A program made the translations under genes and the position numbers. Below, one piece after another: positions 33,761-43,208 of a stretch of 64,000 nt of DNA (the stretch's first letter is position 1; each line of letters opens with the position of its first letter). The stretch lies in the NCBI RefSeq assembly GCF_001553455.1, contig NZ_BBOX01000009.1:46875-110874 (forward strand), given 5' to 3'. A model generated the notes under the pieces. The model ran no database searches. It was not told the origin of the DNA and saw only the letters and a list, made by a program, of their open reading frames with translations. The stretch comes from Streptomyces hygroscopicus subsp. hygroscopicus (GTDB taxonomy: Bacteria > Actinomycetota > Actinomycetes > Streptomycetales > Streptomycetaceae).

Positions 33761-34789
33761 GTGTCTCACTCCGCTGTCACCATGGTCGTGGCCGAGCCGA
33801 ACGGCCCCTTGATCCCGTCCGCCGCTCCTACCGTCCCGCCGCGAGGACATCACGTCCGGGTGTCCGTCGTGGCCAGTGGCGTGTGCCACGCCGATATCGG
33901 CACGGCCATGGCGACGAAGGCGCACCCGGATGCTCCGGTGACGCCCGGACATGAGGTCGCCGGGATCATCGCCGAGGTCGGTGACCGGGTGCGGGGCTGG
34001 ACGGTCGGGGAGCGGGTGGCCGTCGGCTGGTTCGGCGGCAGCTGCGGGCACTGCGCCTTCTGCCGTGACGGCGACGTCGTGCACTGCCCCGAGCGGAGGG
34101 TGCCGGGACTGTCCTACCCGGGTGGCTGGGCGCAGAGCATCACCGTGCCGGCCGACGCGCTGGCGCGGATCCCCGACGGCCTGGACCTCTTCGACGCGGC
34201 GGTCTTCGGCTGCGCGGGCGTGACCTGCTTCAACGCCGTGCGCAAGGCCGGTACGCGGACCGGTGGCCGGGTGGCCGTCTTCGGGCTGGGCGGGCTGGGG
34301 CATCTCGCGGTGCAGTTCGCGGCGCGGCTCGGCTACGAGACGATCGCCATCGCCCGCGGCACCGACCGAGAGGAACTCGCGCGTGGTCTGGGAGCCCGGC
34401 ACTACATCGACAGCACGCGCCGGGCCCCTGGCGCGGCCCTCGCGGAACTGGGCGGCGCGGACCACATCGTGTGCACCGCTTCCTCGACCGAGGCACTGGA
34501 GGACCTGATCAGCGGGCTGCGGGTGCACGGCCGGCTCACCCTGGTGGGGGTGGACGACGGCTCTCTCCGCCTTCCCGTGGGACGACTGGTGAGTCAGGGA
34601 CAGAGTGTGACCGGGCATCTGACCGGCAGCCCCCGGGACACGGAGGAGGCCATGGTCTTCGCCGTCACCAACGGAGTACGCCCCATGACCGAGCGGATGC
34701 CGCTGAGGGAGGCCGGTGAGGCCGTCTCACGCCTGCGGTCCGCAACCCCCCGGTTCCGCATCGTGCTGGACACCGCCCAGGTGTCGTGA
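33761..34789 (+). CDS. Zinc-dependent alcohol dehydrogenase
   Basis: A 342-aa medium-chain dehydrogenase. SGVCHADIG gives the catalytic-zinc Cys, GHEVAGIIAEVG the His-Glu pair, GSCGHCAFCRDGDVVHC the four structural-zinc Cys, and GLGGLGHLAVQFA the NAD(P) loop. The start is GTG at 33761 with AGGAAG upstream. Likely controlled by the divergent LysR regulator. Confidence 0.93.
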   Translation: MSHSAVTMVVAEPNGPLIPSAAPTVPPRGHHVRVSVVASGVCHADIGTAMATKAHPDAPVTPGHEVAGIIAEVGDRVRGWTVGERVAVGWFGGSCGHCAFCRDGDVVHCPERRVPGLSYPGGWAQSITVPADALARIPDGLDLFDAAVFGCAGVTCFNAVRKAGTRTGGRVAVFGLGGLGHLAVQFAARLGYETIAIARGTDREELARGLGARHYIDSTRRAPGAALAELGGADHIVCTASSTEALEDLISGLRVHGRLTLVGVDDGSLRLPVGRLVSQGQSVTGHLTGSPRDTEEAMVFAVTNGVRPMTERMPLREAGEAVSRLRSATPRFRIVLDTAQVS

Positions 34790-34970
34790 CCGTACCGGCT
34801 CGTCCCCTGCCGTGTTCGTGCCCTGCCTGCCGGTCAGCCGGTCGCGTCCGCTCCCGCCCGGCGGACACCCCTGTCGGGGGCGGACCCCTGTTCGCTGCCG
34901 TGCCGTACTGCCTGTGCCGTTCCGTCCTGAAGCGGCCGGTACCCCACCACTTGCCGAAGGGAAGCCACCC

Positions 34971-36048
34971 ATGCCCCGCAGTGGCAGTCATGACGTCATC
35001 GTGATCGGCGCCGGCGCCGCCGGGCTGGCCGCCGCGACCGCGCTGCACAGCGCCGGACGTGGTGTCCTCTGCCTGGAGGCGCGGACGCGAGTCGGCGGTC
35101 GTCTGCTGAGTACGCCCGTCGACGGCGGTGCCCTGGGGTGCCACCTGGTTCTGGCCGGGGGAGAAGCGCGTCGCCACTCTGGCCGCCCGGACCGGGACGG
35201 AGGTCTTCGACCAGCATCTGGCCGGAGACGCCCTCCTTCAGGACGGGACGGGCGCCCGCCGTTACCCGGGCACCATGATGGACGTCCCGGCCTACCGTTT
35301 CGCAGCCGGGGCTCAGCGCCTGGCCTCGGTACTCGCGGCGGCGCTGCCCGAAGGCACCGTGCTGCTGGACACACCCGTCACCGGGATCCGCCCCGCCGGT
35401 GGGGGCGGGGTATACGTGCACACCTCGGAGCGCACGTTCAGTGCTGTTCAGGTCGTCCTGGCCGTCCCGCCGGCGCTGGCGCTGGAGCGCATCGACTTCG
35501 GTGACACGCTTCCCGGCAGCCTCGTCCGGCTGGCCCGCTCCACCCCGGTGTGGATGGCTGCCGTCGCCAAGGTCGTCGTCCACTACCCCTCCGCCTTCTG
35601 GCGGGAGGAAGGACTCGCCGGCACCGCCTTCAGCCGGTCCGGACCGCTTCAGGAGATCCACGACATGTCCGGGGCCGGCGGCCGTCCCGCGGCACTGTTC
35701 GGCTTCGCCCACGCCCGCCTCGTCCGGCCGGGCTTCGAAGACGCGGTGGCCGCACAGCTCGGGGCGTGCTTCGGGCCCGCCGCCGCTGCACCCGAGGCGT
35801 TGCATGTGCAGGACTGGAGCCGTGAGCCTTGGACAGCCCCGCGTTCCGCGCCCGCGCACGCCGACTACTCACTCTTCGGTCACCCCCTCTACCAGCGGCC
35901 GGCGCTCGGTGGCCGGCTGCACTGGGCCTCGACCGAGACGGCCACCGACCATGCCGGGCACATCGAAGGGGCCCTGCTCTCCGGGGAACGCGCGGCGCAC
36001 GCCGTCCTGTCCTCGGCGACGCCCGACTGCGGCGTCAGGTCCGGCTGA
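34971..36048 (+). pseudogene. Flavin amine oxidase, frameshifted
   Basis: The first part (34971 to about 35130) encodes the FAD-binding start: VIVIGAGAAGLAAATALH, then LEARTRVGGRLLSTPVDGGA. The family then has a GATWFWPGE-like motif; it occurs here (GATWFWPGEKRV) but in the +1-shifted frame, which then stays open to 36048 with YRFAAGAQRLASVL and a C-terminal LHWASTETATDHAGHIEGAL (FAD-binding end). So one indel near 35130 splits an otherwise complete monoamine-oxidase-like gene of about 355 codons. It may be a true mutation or an assembly error. Confidence 0.85.
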
Positions 36049-36062
36049 CAAGGGCAGTGGGC

Positions 36063-36293
36063 TCAGGGCGGGCGGGGAACGGATTCCGGCCCGCTCGGGA
36101 CGCCGTGTCCCACGGCTGCCGACGGGGCCGTGTGTGCGCCGACGGCTTCCTGGAGCCGGCGGACGCCGACGACGCGCAGGGTACGGCTGAAGGAGATCCG
36201 GTCGGGATCGTGCCCGGCCTGCCGGCCGGCTTCGTGCATCAGGTCACGCCACCGCCGGCCCTCCTCGTCTGAACGCACCGACACGTTATCCAC
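36063..36293 (-). pseudogene. Transposase C-terminal remnant (IS4-like)
   Basis: A short frame containing WRDLMHEAGRQAGHDPDRIS then FSRTLRVV resembles the C-terminal segment of actinobacterial IS4-type DDE transposases (EAA...DPDRISF..ALRVVRR). The catalytic domain and terminal repeats are missing. A relic. Confidence 0.6.
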
Positions 36294-36340
36294 CCACCCC
36301 CGCGCGTCGGTGAGCCGGGCGTGGTCGTAGCCTGCGGGCC

Positions 36341-37024
36341 ATGAGTGACGACACCCCTGGAACCCCTGCCACCCCGCGCGAAGCCCTCGACCTGCTCCTG
36401 GCCGGCAACCAGCGCTTCACCGACGGCACACCCCGGCACCCCAACCAGGACGCCGGTCGCCGCGCCGACACGGCATCCGCCCAGCACCCGTACGCCGTAC
36501 TGCTCGGATGCTCCGACTCCCGTCTGGCCGCCGAGATCATCTTCGACCAAGGGCTGGGAGACCTGTTCGTGGTGCGCACCGCCGGGCACGCCGTGGGACC
36601 AGAGGTCCTCGGCAGCATCGAGTACGGAGTAAGCGTGCTGGGCTGCCCCTTGGTCGTGGTCCTCGGCCATGACGCCTGTGGAGCCGTCGCGGCTACCCGC
36701 GCGGCCGTGGCGAACGGCACGAGCGCCCATGGGTACGTGCGAGACGTGATCGAGCGGGTGACCCCCAGTGTGCTGGCCGCTCAGGCCGCCGGCGTGAGGG
36801 AAGACGACGGCTTCATCGACACGCACGTCCGCCACACCGTCGACCTCGTCATGGACCGTTCCCGGGAACTCGCAGGCCAGGTCACCGCCGGGCGGGCGGC
36901 GGTCGTCGGCCTGTCCTATCGCCTGGCCGAGGGCAGCGTACGGCCGGTCACCTCGTGCGGCCTGGACCTGCCGTCGGCCCTGGCCACAGCTTCCGCGACC
37001 ACGTCGGCCTCGAACAGCCGATGA
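36341..37024 (+). CDS. Beta-class carbonic anhydrase
   Basis: A 227-aa protein with all zinc ligands and active-site pair: GCSDSR (Cys57, Asp59, Arg61) and GHDACGAV (His110, Cys113). It interconverts CO2 and bicarbonate in the cytoplasm. Its TGA overlaps the ATG of the TusA-like gene as ATGA. Confidence 0.95.
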   Translation: MSDDTPGTPATPREALDLLLAGNQRFTDGTPRHPNQDAGRRADTASAQHPYAVLLGCSDSRLAAEIIFDQGLGDLFVVRTAGHAVGPEVLGSIEYGVSVLGCPLVVVLGHDACGAVAATRAAVANGTSAHGYVRDVIERVTPSVLAAQAAGVREDDGFIDTHVRHTVDLVMDRSRELAGQVTAGRAAVVGLSYRLAEGSVRPVTSCGLDLPSALATASATTSASNSR

Positions 37025-37530
37025 CACATTTATCGGCGCTCCCGGGGGCCGACCTGACCGTCGACGGCACCGGGCTGCTCTGCGTCACCGTTCTGCTTCG
37101 CCTGCGCAAGCGGATCGACGGCGCGCCACCCGGCACCGTCGTCCACGTCGTCGCCACCGACCCCGCCGCACCACTCGACCTGCCCGCCTGGTGCCACCTG
37201 ACCGGCCACACCTACCTCGGCCCCGTCCCCGGCGAGCGGCCGGTGTACGCGCACTCCGGCTCGCCGCGGGCGCCCGCCGCACCCGCCGGGACGCACCGTG
37301 GCATCCGGTCCGGCCGGGACTGGAGAAGCCTCAGGACCAGTGAGAGGCCCTCCCGGCTCGCCGCCATGGTGGCGGCGAGCCCGGGCCGGGCAGCCGAGCC
37401 GGGCCGGCCATGGAGCCGCATTCGCGTCGGCGCCGTGGAGAGAGTCGCCGCTCCCGTAGCCCTCGGTCCGGTAGCAACCAACAAGCACACGCCGCCCAGG
37501 CGGCTCCGGCCGCTCAAGAAGGTCAACTGA
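37021..37530 (+). CDS. TusA/SirA-like protein with an extended tail
   Basis: The first 80 of 169 residues have the TusA pattern: LTVDGTGLLCVTVLLRLRKR followed by GTVVHVVATDPAAPLDLPAW. The conserved Cys (residue 21) that carries the persulfide in TusA is present, but the CPxP motif is CVTV. The remaining 90 residues are arginine/proline-rich and look like read-through beyond a lost stop. The ATGA overlap with carbonic anhydrase couples the two. A sulfur-transfer role is a family guess. Confidence 0.7.
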   Translation: MTHLSALPGADLTVDGTGLLCVTVLLRLRKRIDGAPPGTVVHVVATDPAAPLDLPAWCHLTGHTYLGPVPGERPVYAHSGSPRAPAAPAGTHRGIRSGRDWRSLRTSERPSRLAAMVAASPGRAAEPGRPWSRIRVGAVERVAAPVALGPVATNKHTPPRRLRPLKKVN

Positions 37531-37622
37531 AGCCCGCCGCGGTCTGCGTGCATGCGCATGGGCACCGGATCAACGGCGCAGTCCCGGGCGCGCAGAGGCC
37601 CCCATCCGCGTCGGGTTCCCTG

Positions 37623-38867
37623 TCAGAGGGATACGCGCGGGTGGGGCGAGCCTCGCCGGTCCCTGGCGATTGCCCTGCCCATTGCTGCCACCCCCAGGAC
37701 AGGCCCCGCGGCGAGGACCAGCAGTGCGACCCGCCACGAGGTGTGCTGGACCAGCACGGGGACGCCCCAGAGCGTGAGGGCTGTGGTCAGGTAGCCGAGC
37801 GCGAGTTGCAACGACAGCGCGCCGCCTACGTAGTCGGGGTCCGCTCGTTCGGTGACCAGCGCCGAGAACTGGGCGGAGTCGGCCACCACCCAGAAGCCCC
37901 AGAAGGCGCACACTGCGATGATCACCCCTGATGGCATCGCGTCGATGCCGAGGGCGAGCAGCAGCGCGGCGCCGCCGGAACAGAGGAGGCAGACGCGGGC
38001 GGCGTAAGCGCGGCCCCAGCGGTCGCTGAGTACACCACCGACCAGGCATCCGACCGCGCCGACACCGATACACAGGAAGGCGATCGCCGATGCCAGCACG
38101 TTCGGGCGGGCGGAGTCCTCGACGGCCGGAACGCTCGCCAGTAGCGACGCCACCGTTCCCCACATCGCGTACAGCTCCCACATGTGCCCCACGTAACCGA
38201 GATCGGCCAGAACGACATCGCGATTGCGCAGCGATCGCAGGGCGCCCCCGAGGGTGACGTGTCGCTGCGGGAACGGATACGGCCCGGGCGACCGCAGGGC
38301 AAGGGCGAGCACCCCGCCGAGCGCGCCCAGGAGGGACGTCACCGCGATGACGAGACGCCAGTCCACACCTCCGGCGGCGTTGACGGCGTGGGGCAGCGCC
38401 GAGCCGACGGTGAGTGCGCCGATCACGGTACCCAGCGCCTTGCCCCGTCCGGCGCGGAACCACGTCGCGGTCTCCTTGAGCGCTGACGGATAGACCGCCG
38501 CCAGGAAGAAGCCGGTGACGAACCGCAGAGCGACCGCGGGCCACAGCCCCCCGGCCAGCAGCACGCCGAGGTTGGCCGCCGCCGCGCCCAGGGCGCCGCC
38601 GCACATCAGTACGCGATTGGCCATCCTGTCGGCCATTCCCGACATTGCCGAGAAGACCGCGCCCACGACGAATCCCAGTTGGACCGCGACGGTCAGCAGC
38701 GCCCCGGAGCCGGGGCTCAACTGCCACTCCTCGGTCAGCTGGGGAAGGACGAATGAAGCGGAGAACCACACACTCATCGACAACAGCGTGCTTGCCGCGA
38801 TGATGGTCAGCGCGACACCGGGCGTCGTTCCGGATATCTCTCCGCCGTCGTGTTCGAGACGACTCAC
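37623..38867 (-). CDS. MFS transporter (CynX/NarK-like)
   Basis: A 414-aa protein with about 12 membrane segments; MSGMADRMANRVLMCGG is motif A and SDRWGRAYAARV the second-half repeat. KETATWFRAGRGKALGTVIGALTVGSALPH is typical of actinobacterial permeases of the nitrate/nitrite and cyanate type. Substrate not determinable. It is convergent with the TusA-like gene. Confidence 0.85.
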   Translation of the reverse strand: MSRLEHDGGEISGTTPGVALTIIAASTLLSMSVWFSASFVLPQLTEEWQLSPGSGALLTVAVQLGFVVGAVFSAMSGMADRMANRVLMCGGALGAAAANLGVLLAGGLWPAVALRFVTGFFLAAVYPSALKETATWFRAGRGKALGTVIGALTVGSALPHAVNAAGGVDWRLVIAVTSLLGALGGVLALALRSPGPYPFPQRHVTLGGALRSLRNRDVVLADLGYVGHMWELYAMWGTVASLLASVPAVEDSARPNVLASAIAFLCIGVGAVGCLVGGVLSDRWGRAYAARVCLLCSGGAALLLALGIDAMPSGVIIAVCAFWGFWVVADSAQFSALVTERADPDYVGGALSLQLALGYLTTALTLWGVPVLVQHTSWRVALLVLAAGPVLGVAAMGRAIARDRRGSPHPRVSL

Positions 38868-38906
38868 ACCTTCACCTGTTCCCCTTGTCCGTTCCCATGT
38901 CGCCCG

Positions 38907-39042
38907 TCAGCCCTCCGGCGCGTATGTCAGCCGGTGGCGCGGTACGGACACCGTCTCGACGCGGGCGGTGGTCAGAGCGTATGCGGACAGCTCATTGCCG
39001 ATTCCCGGAAGATCGGGGGTCCCGCTGGTGATCTCCAACGTG
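38907..39042 (-). pseudogene. C-terminal remnant of a second enolase-superfamily gene
   Basis: The minus strand reads PDLPGIGNELSAYALTTARV then ETVSVPRHRLTYAPEG and a TGA at 38907-38909. This aligns with the C-terminus of the intact protein at 40585 (PDLPGLGNELSAYALENAHI, ETVSERRERYTRT). Only about 45 codons remain. It marks a former duplication or a second family member on the far side of the ACS-family transporter. Confidence 0.8.
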
Positions 39043-39132
39043 GTTTCTCCTCGCAACGATAGGCGGTCGCGGCCATGACTCCTCCTGAGGCGGTGAGCCG
39101 AAGCCGCGACCAGGAACCCGGCAGCCTGCTGA

Positions 39133-40500
39133 TCACTCGGTCCGCTGCGTCACCGCAGCGCCATCGGACGGCTTCGCCGCGGGCGCCACATCGTGCTGGA
39201 GGCCGGGGGTGAGCGACCTGTCCGATGCCTTGAACATCAGCAGGAGCAGAGCGGCAACGCCCATGCACCCGCCGATGAAAACCAGGACGCCGACATTTCC
39301 GTACGCCTCACTCAGGAATCCGAGAACGGTGTTGGAGGCGAAAGTGGACGCGCTCGAGCTGGCGTTGATGATGGCCAGTCCGACAGCGGCCTGCACTCCC
39401 GTCAGGTAGATCGAGGGGAGGGTCCAGAAGATCCCGAGGAACGACGGATACGAGCTGCCGTAGATGATGATTCCGGCGATCTTCATGGTGACACTGTCGC
39501 CGGCAGCGGCGATCACGATGCCGGAGACGGCCAGGACGATGGGGAACATCGCGTGGTACTTCCGCTCGCCGGCCTTGTCGGAGTGGCGGCTCAGAATCAG
39601 CATGACGCCGATGGAGAGCAGCGGGGGCACCATGAGGATCATGCCGACGGTGGAGTTGCTGAAAGCGTCGGACATTCCCTTCACCACGGTGGGCGCCCAG
39701 TAGGCCATGCCCTGGGTGCCGGCCTGGAAGAGCATGTAGATCCCGGCCAGGTGCCAGACGCGTGCGCTGCGGAACGCCTGCTTCACCCCATGGTTCTCGG
39801 ACCGGTTGACCTTCCGCTCGGCGGCGAGTTCGGCGGTGAGCCAGGTCTTCTCCTGCGACGACAGCCACTTGGCTTCTTCCGGGTGATTTGTCAGGTAGAC
39901 GTAGGCCATGATGCCGAGCAGGACGGCGGGGACTCCCTCCAGCATGAAGACCCAGCGCCAGCCGGAGTGGCCGAGCCAGGAGACGTGGTCCATGATCCGG
40001 GTGGCGATCGGACCCGAGAACGCGGTTCCCAGCTGGCTGCCCACGAAGAACAGGGTGACCGCCTTGGCCCGGTACCTGGACGGAACCCATTGGGACAGGT
40101 AGAAGATGATCCCGGGGAAGAAGCCGGCCTCCATGACGCCCAGCAGGAAGCGCAGCGCGTAGATCTGCCAGTATGCGGTGACGAAGAAGGTGAGGATGGT
40201 GACGATGCCCCACGTCACCATGATCCTGGAGATCACCTTGTTGGCGCCGAACTTCTCCAGCAGGACGTTGCTGGGGACCTCGAAGAAGAAGTAGCCGACG
40301 AAGAACGCGGCGGCCAGTGACCCGTAGGCGGCGGCGGATATGGACAGCTCGTCCTGCATGTCCAGGGCGACGTAGCCGAGATTCACCCGGTCCAGGATGT
40401 TGACGAAGTACAGGGCCATCAGGAACGGGACGGTGCGCCGAAGAACCTTCGCCATCGTTCTCCGCCGGATGTCACCGGGTGGGCTGTTCAACGTGTCCAT
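39133..40500 (-). CDS. MFS transporter, anion:cation symporter (ACS) family
   Basis: A 455-aa protein with 12 membrane segments. NILDRVNLGYVALDM in segment 1, FFEVPSNVLLEKFG and GIIFYLSQWVPSRYRAKAV are typical of ACS transporters for hexonates, glucarate or phthalate. The ATG at 40498-40500 has AAAGGAG 8 nt upstream. It is 84 bp downstream of the enolase-superfamily gene, so it probably imports that enzyme's sugar-acid substrate. Confidence 0.92.
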   Translation of the reverse strand: MDTLNSPPGDIRRRTMAKVLRRTVPFLMALYFVNILDRVNLGYVALDMQDELSISAAAYGSLAAAFFVGYFFFEVPSNVLLEKFGANKVISRIMVTWGIVTILTFFVTAYWQIYALRFLLGVMEAGFFPGIIFYLSQWVPSRYRAKAVTLFFVGSQLGTAFSGPIATRIMDHVSWLGHSGWRWVFMLEGVPAVLLGIMAYVYLTNHPEEAKWLSSQEKTWLTAELAAERKVNRSENHGVKQAFRSARVWHLAGIYMLFQAGTQGMAYWAPTVVKGMSDAFSNSTVGMILMVPPLLSIGVMLILSRHSDKAGERKYHAMFPIVLAVSGIVIAAAGDSVTMKIAGIIIYGSSYPSFLGIFWTLPSIYLTGVQAAVGLAIINASSSASTFASNTVLGFLSEAYGNVGVLVFIGGCMGVAALLLLMFKASDRSLTPGLQHDVAPAAKPSDGAAVTQRTE

Positions 40501-40584
40501 GCATACTCTCCTTTGAGCTGGGATCTGGCGCAGCAGACTCCTGGGCACGGTCGGCGCGATGTGCGGGGGCGACGGAGACGAGGG

Positions 40585-41801
40585 TCACTTCGACGGTGTG
40601 CGTGTGTACCGCTCGCGCCGCTCCGACACCGTCTCGATGTGCGCGTTCTCGAGGGCGTACGCGGAGAGTTCGTTGCCGAGGCCGGGAAGGTCGGGGACCT
40701 CGATGTGTCCGTCGACCGGCTGGTAGTCGTGGACGCACAGGTCCTTGTTCCACGACATGCGGTTGAAGATGTGGTGTTCGTGGATGGTGAAGTTCGGCAG
40801 CACCGCCTCCACCTGCAGTGCCGCGGCCGTCGACAGCGGCGTACCGCACACATGCAGCTGCACCCCGATGTCGTAGGTGGCGGCCGTGTCGCAGATCTTC
40901 TTGGCTTCGGTGAGGCCGCCGCAGGTGCCCAGGTCGGGCTGGATGACGCCGAGGATTCCTGCTTCGAGGTAAGGGGCGTAGTCCCACCTGCCGTAGATCC
41001 GCTCGCCGCTGGCCAGGGGGATGTCCACCGCGTCCGCGACCCGCCGGTGCAGCTCAGGATGGGGCGTGGTCGGCTCTTCGTAGTAGAAGATGTCGTACTT
41101 CTCGGCGCGCTTGCCGATCTGGATCGCGGACGCGACGTCAGTGCTCGAGTGCGCCTCGATGATGATGTCTCCCGAGCCCACGGCCTTGCGGGTGGCAGCG
41201 AGCCGTTCCTCCACGAGGCCGAGCGTGGCCGAGGGCAGGAGCCGCGTGGTCTGCTCCGGCACGAAGCGATTTCCGTCACCGTCGAAGATGAGGTAGTCGA
41301 TCTTCACCGCGTCGAAGCCCTCGTCCAGTGCCTTCGTGCAGGCATCGACGTAGTCGCTCACGCGGGAGCACCGGCCGACCCGCTCTCCCCAGCCGTACTG
41401 CAGCTGGCTGGCGTAGCTGCGCAGTCGGTCGCGCCGCTTTCCGCCCAGGAGCTGATGGACCGGAACGTCGAAGAACTTGCCCTTGATGTCCCACAGCGCC
41501 ATGTCGATGGCGCTGATCGCGGCGAAGGCGACGAGCCCGCCGTTCTGCGCCCACATGGTCTCCTTGTAGAGCTTTTCCCAGATCACCTCGTTCGCCAGCG
41601 GGTCCATTCCGACGACCAATCCGGCGAAGTCCTTGACCATTCCCGACGCGCCGGATGATCCGATGGCGTACGCCATGGCCGCCTCGCCATAGCCGTGGAT
41701 TCCCGCATCGGTGTTGACCCGGCAGACGACGGGGTTCCACAGCGATCCGCCGGTCTCTGCCTTCAGCGAGATGACATCGATAGTCGTGTCTTCACGTTCA
41801 T
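40585..41801 (-). CDS. Mandelate-racemase/enolase-superfamily enzyme, possible 5' frameshift
   Basis: About 400 aa. Metal and base residues of the superfamily are visible: VKIDY (KxD), IIEAHSSTD, FYYEEP, SGERIYG and the C-terminal LHVCGTPLS His. These enzymes dehydrate or epimerise sugar acids or cycloisomerise lactones. No in-frame ATG or GTG is found just before TTIDVISLKAETGG, where the protein should start. An ATG at 41799-41801 (MNVKT) is in another frame and would join if two bases (an AC repeat near 41787) were removed. So the gene may be knocked out at its start or use an unrecognised start. IclR is divergent; the ACS transporter follows. Confidence 0.85.
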
Positions 41802-41998
41802 TTCCCTCTCTCGGACATGCGCAAAGTGGGCGCCGGTGTCCGGGCTGGCGTGTGTCCGCTCCGGTGCGTGCCGCCGGCGGTGGGGGCGGTTCGTCAGGAA
41901 GCAGGAATCGCGATCGAGCGGTGCCGAGCCCCGATGTGATGCCGAGCACGCTAGGGAATGCGCCGCAGAACGACATCTACCTGCCGTAAGATCCCTCT

Positions 41999-42766
41999 AT
42001 GCGGGAAAACACTTCCCATCATGAGGGAAAGCTTCAGTCGGTGCAGAACGCGCTGCGCATCCTGCAGATGTTGCAGCACCAACCGAGCATCAAGGCCGTG
42101 GCCGTGGGGGAAGAGCTGGGCTTGGGCACGTCGACCGTGTACCGGCTCCTAGCCACACTCGAAGCCGAAGGCTTTGTCCAGCGAGATCGGGTGCAGCGCA
42201 AGTACAGAGCGGGACGCACGCTCATCGCCATCGGGATCGCGGCGGTCGGGGACCTCGACGTCCGCCGGAAGGCCCGCGCATACTTGGACGGTCTTGCCCT
42301 CTCCACTGGTGAGACGGCCCATCTGTTCATCCTCGAGGGGCCTGACGCACGGATCATCGACAGCGCCGAAGGTTCCAGTGCCGTACGGGTGGCCGCGGAC
42401 ACCGGACTTCTGGTGCCCGCGCATGCCAGCGCCGGCGGCAAGGCACTCCTCGCTGCTCTGTCCAACAGTGATCTTCACAGCCTGTTTCCGCGCGGCCTCC
42501 CCCACGTGACGGCGGCGACGCTCACCACGTGGGAGGCGTTCGAGGCCGAGATCGATGTGATCCGCAAACGGGGCTACGCCGTCAATCACGGCGAGTTCAA
42601 CGAGGCCGTCGCGGGTGTGGCGGTGCCGATCGTCGATCGCGCCAGGCGCCTGGTCGCCGCACTCGCCCTGGCCGTGCCGCTCGAAAGGTTCTCTGACGAG
42701 CGGGCGTACGATCTCGCCGACGAGCTGCGGCAACAAGCCCGGCTCCTCGCCGACACGTTGATCTGA
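41999..42766 (+). CDS. IclR-family transcriptional regulator
   Basis: A 255-aa protein. The N-terminal helix-turn-helix (SVQNALRILQML, LGLGTSTVYRLLATLEAEGF) and effector domain (GETAHLFILEG, PAHASAGGKALLA, GFV-like NHGEFNEAVAGVAVPI) are typical. It is divergent from the enolase-superfamily gene and is its probable regulator. GGGAA-AACAC-TTCCC at 42003-42017, overlapping its own first codons, could be an autoregulatory site. Confidence 0.92.
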   Translation: MRENTSHHEGKLQSVQNALRILQMLQHQPSIKAVAVGEELGLGTSTVYRLLATLEAEGFVQRDRVQRKYRAGRTLIAIGIAAVGDLDVRRKARAYLDGLALSTGETAHLFILEGPDARIIDSAEGSSAVRVAADTGLLVPAHASAGGKALLAALSNSDLHSLFPRGLPHVTAATLTTWEAFEAEIDVIRKRGYAVNHGEFNEAVAGVAVPIVDRARRLVAALALAVPLERFSDERAYDLADELRQQARLLADTLI

Positions 42767-42781
42767 GCCTGCGGACGCCCG

Positions 42782-42970
42782 TTACACCGTTGCGCGCGTG
42801 CGGCTGCGGGTGTGGGCAAGGAAGAAGCCGAAGACGACGACGGGCAGCACGAGGGCCCCGGCGAACGCGTTGAGTCCGCCGAAGCCGGTGCTGCCCATGA
42901 GAGGCCCGGACAGGCTGGCTCCCACTGCGGCGACGACGTTCATCACCGTGTCAGCGGTGCCCTGCACTCC
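42782..42970 (-). pseudogene. MFS transporter C-terminal remnant
   Basis: About 60 codons: QGTADTVMNVVAAVGASLSG then FGGLNAFAGALVLPVVVFGFF and a short basic tail. This is the end of segments 11 and 12 of an MFS protein. The rest is missing: upstream, the DNA turns within a few bases into a PatB-like gene start in another frame. Confidence 0.75.
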
Positions 42971-43208
42971 GGGCCGCGTGGGCCACGGCCTCCGGTGCCC
43001 TGAAGTCGGTATCGGCGACCCACATCGGCAAGGGGTCGGCCGCCACCTCGTCCGGAGTGAGGAAAACCTCGGGGAAGGCCCATTTCATGGAGTTCGAGCT
43101 CTTTCGGTCGACGACCTCGTCGAATATCGAGTCCTTCGAGTCCCCGGCGGAGTTCGCCTCGATGAAGGTCCGGACATGAGCGGTGCCGGTTTCTTGGTCA
43201 TATCTCAC
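42951..43208 (-). pseudogene. PatB/MalY aminotransferase N-terminal remnant
   Basis: The minus strand encodes FDEVVDRKSSNSMKWAFPEV then PLPMWVADTDFRAPEAVAHA, the start of C-S lyases of the MalY/PatB group (fold-type I PLP). It breaks off near 42970 at the junction with the MFS remnant and ends in a TGA at 42951. The PLP domain is gone. The likely start is a GTG near 43208. Confidence 0.75.
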
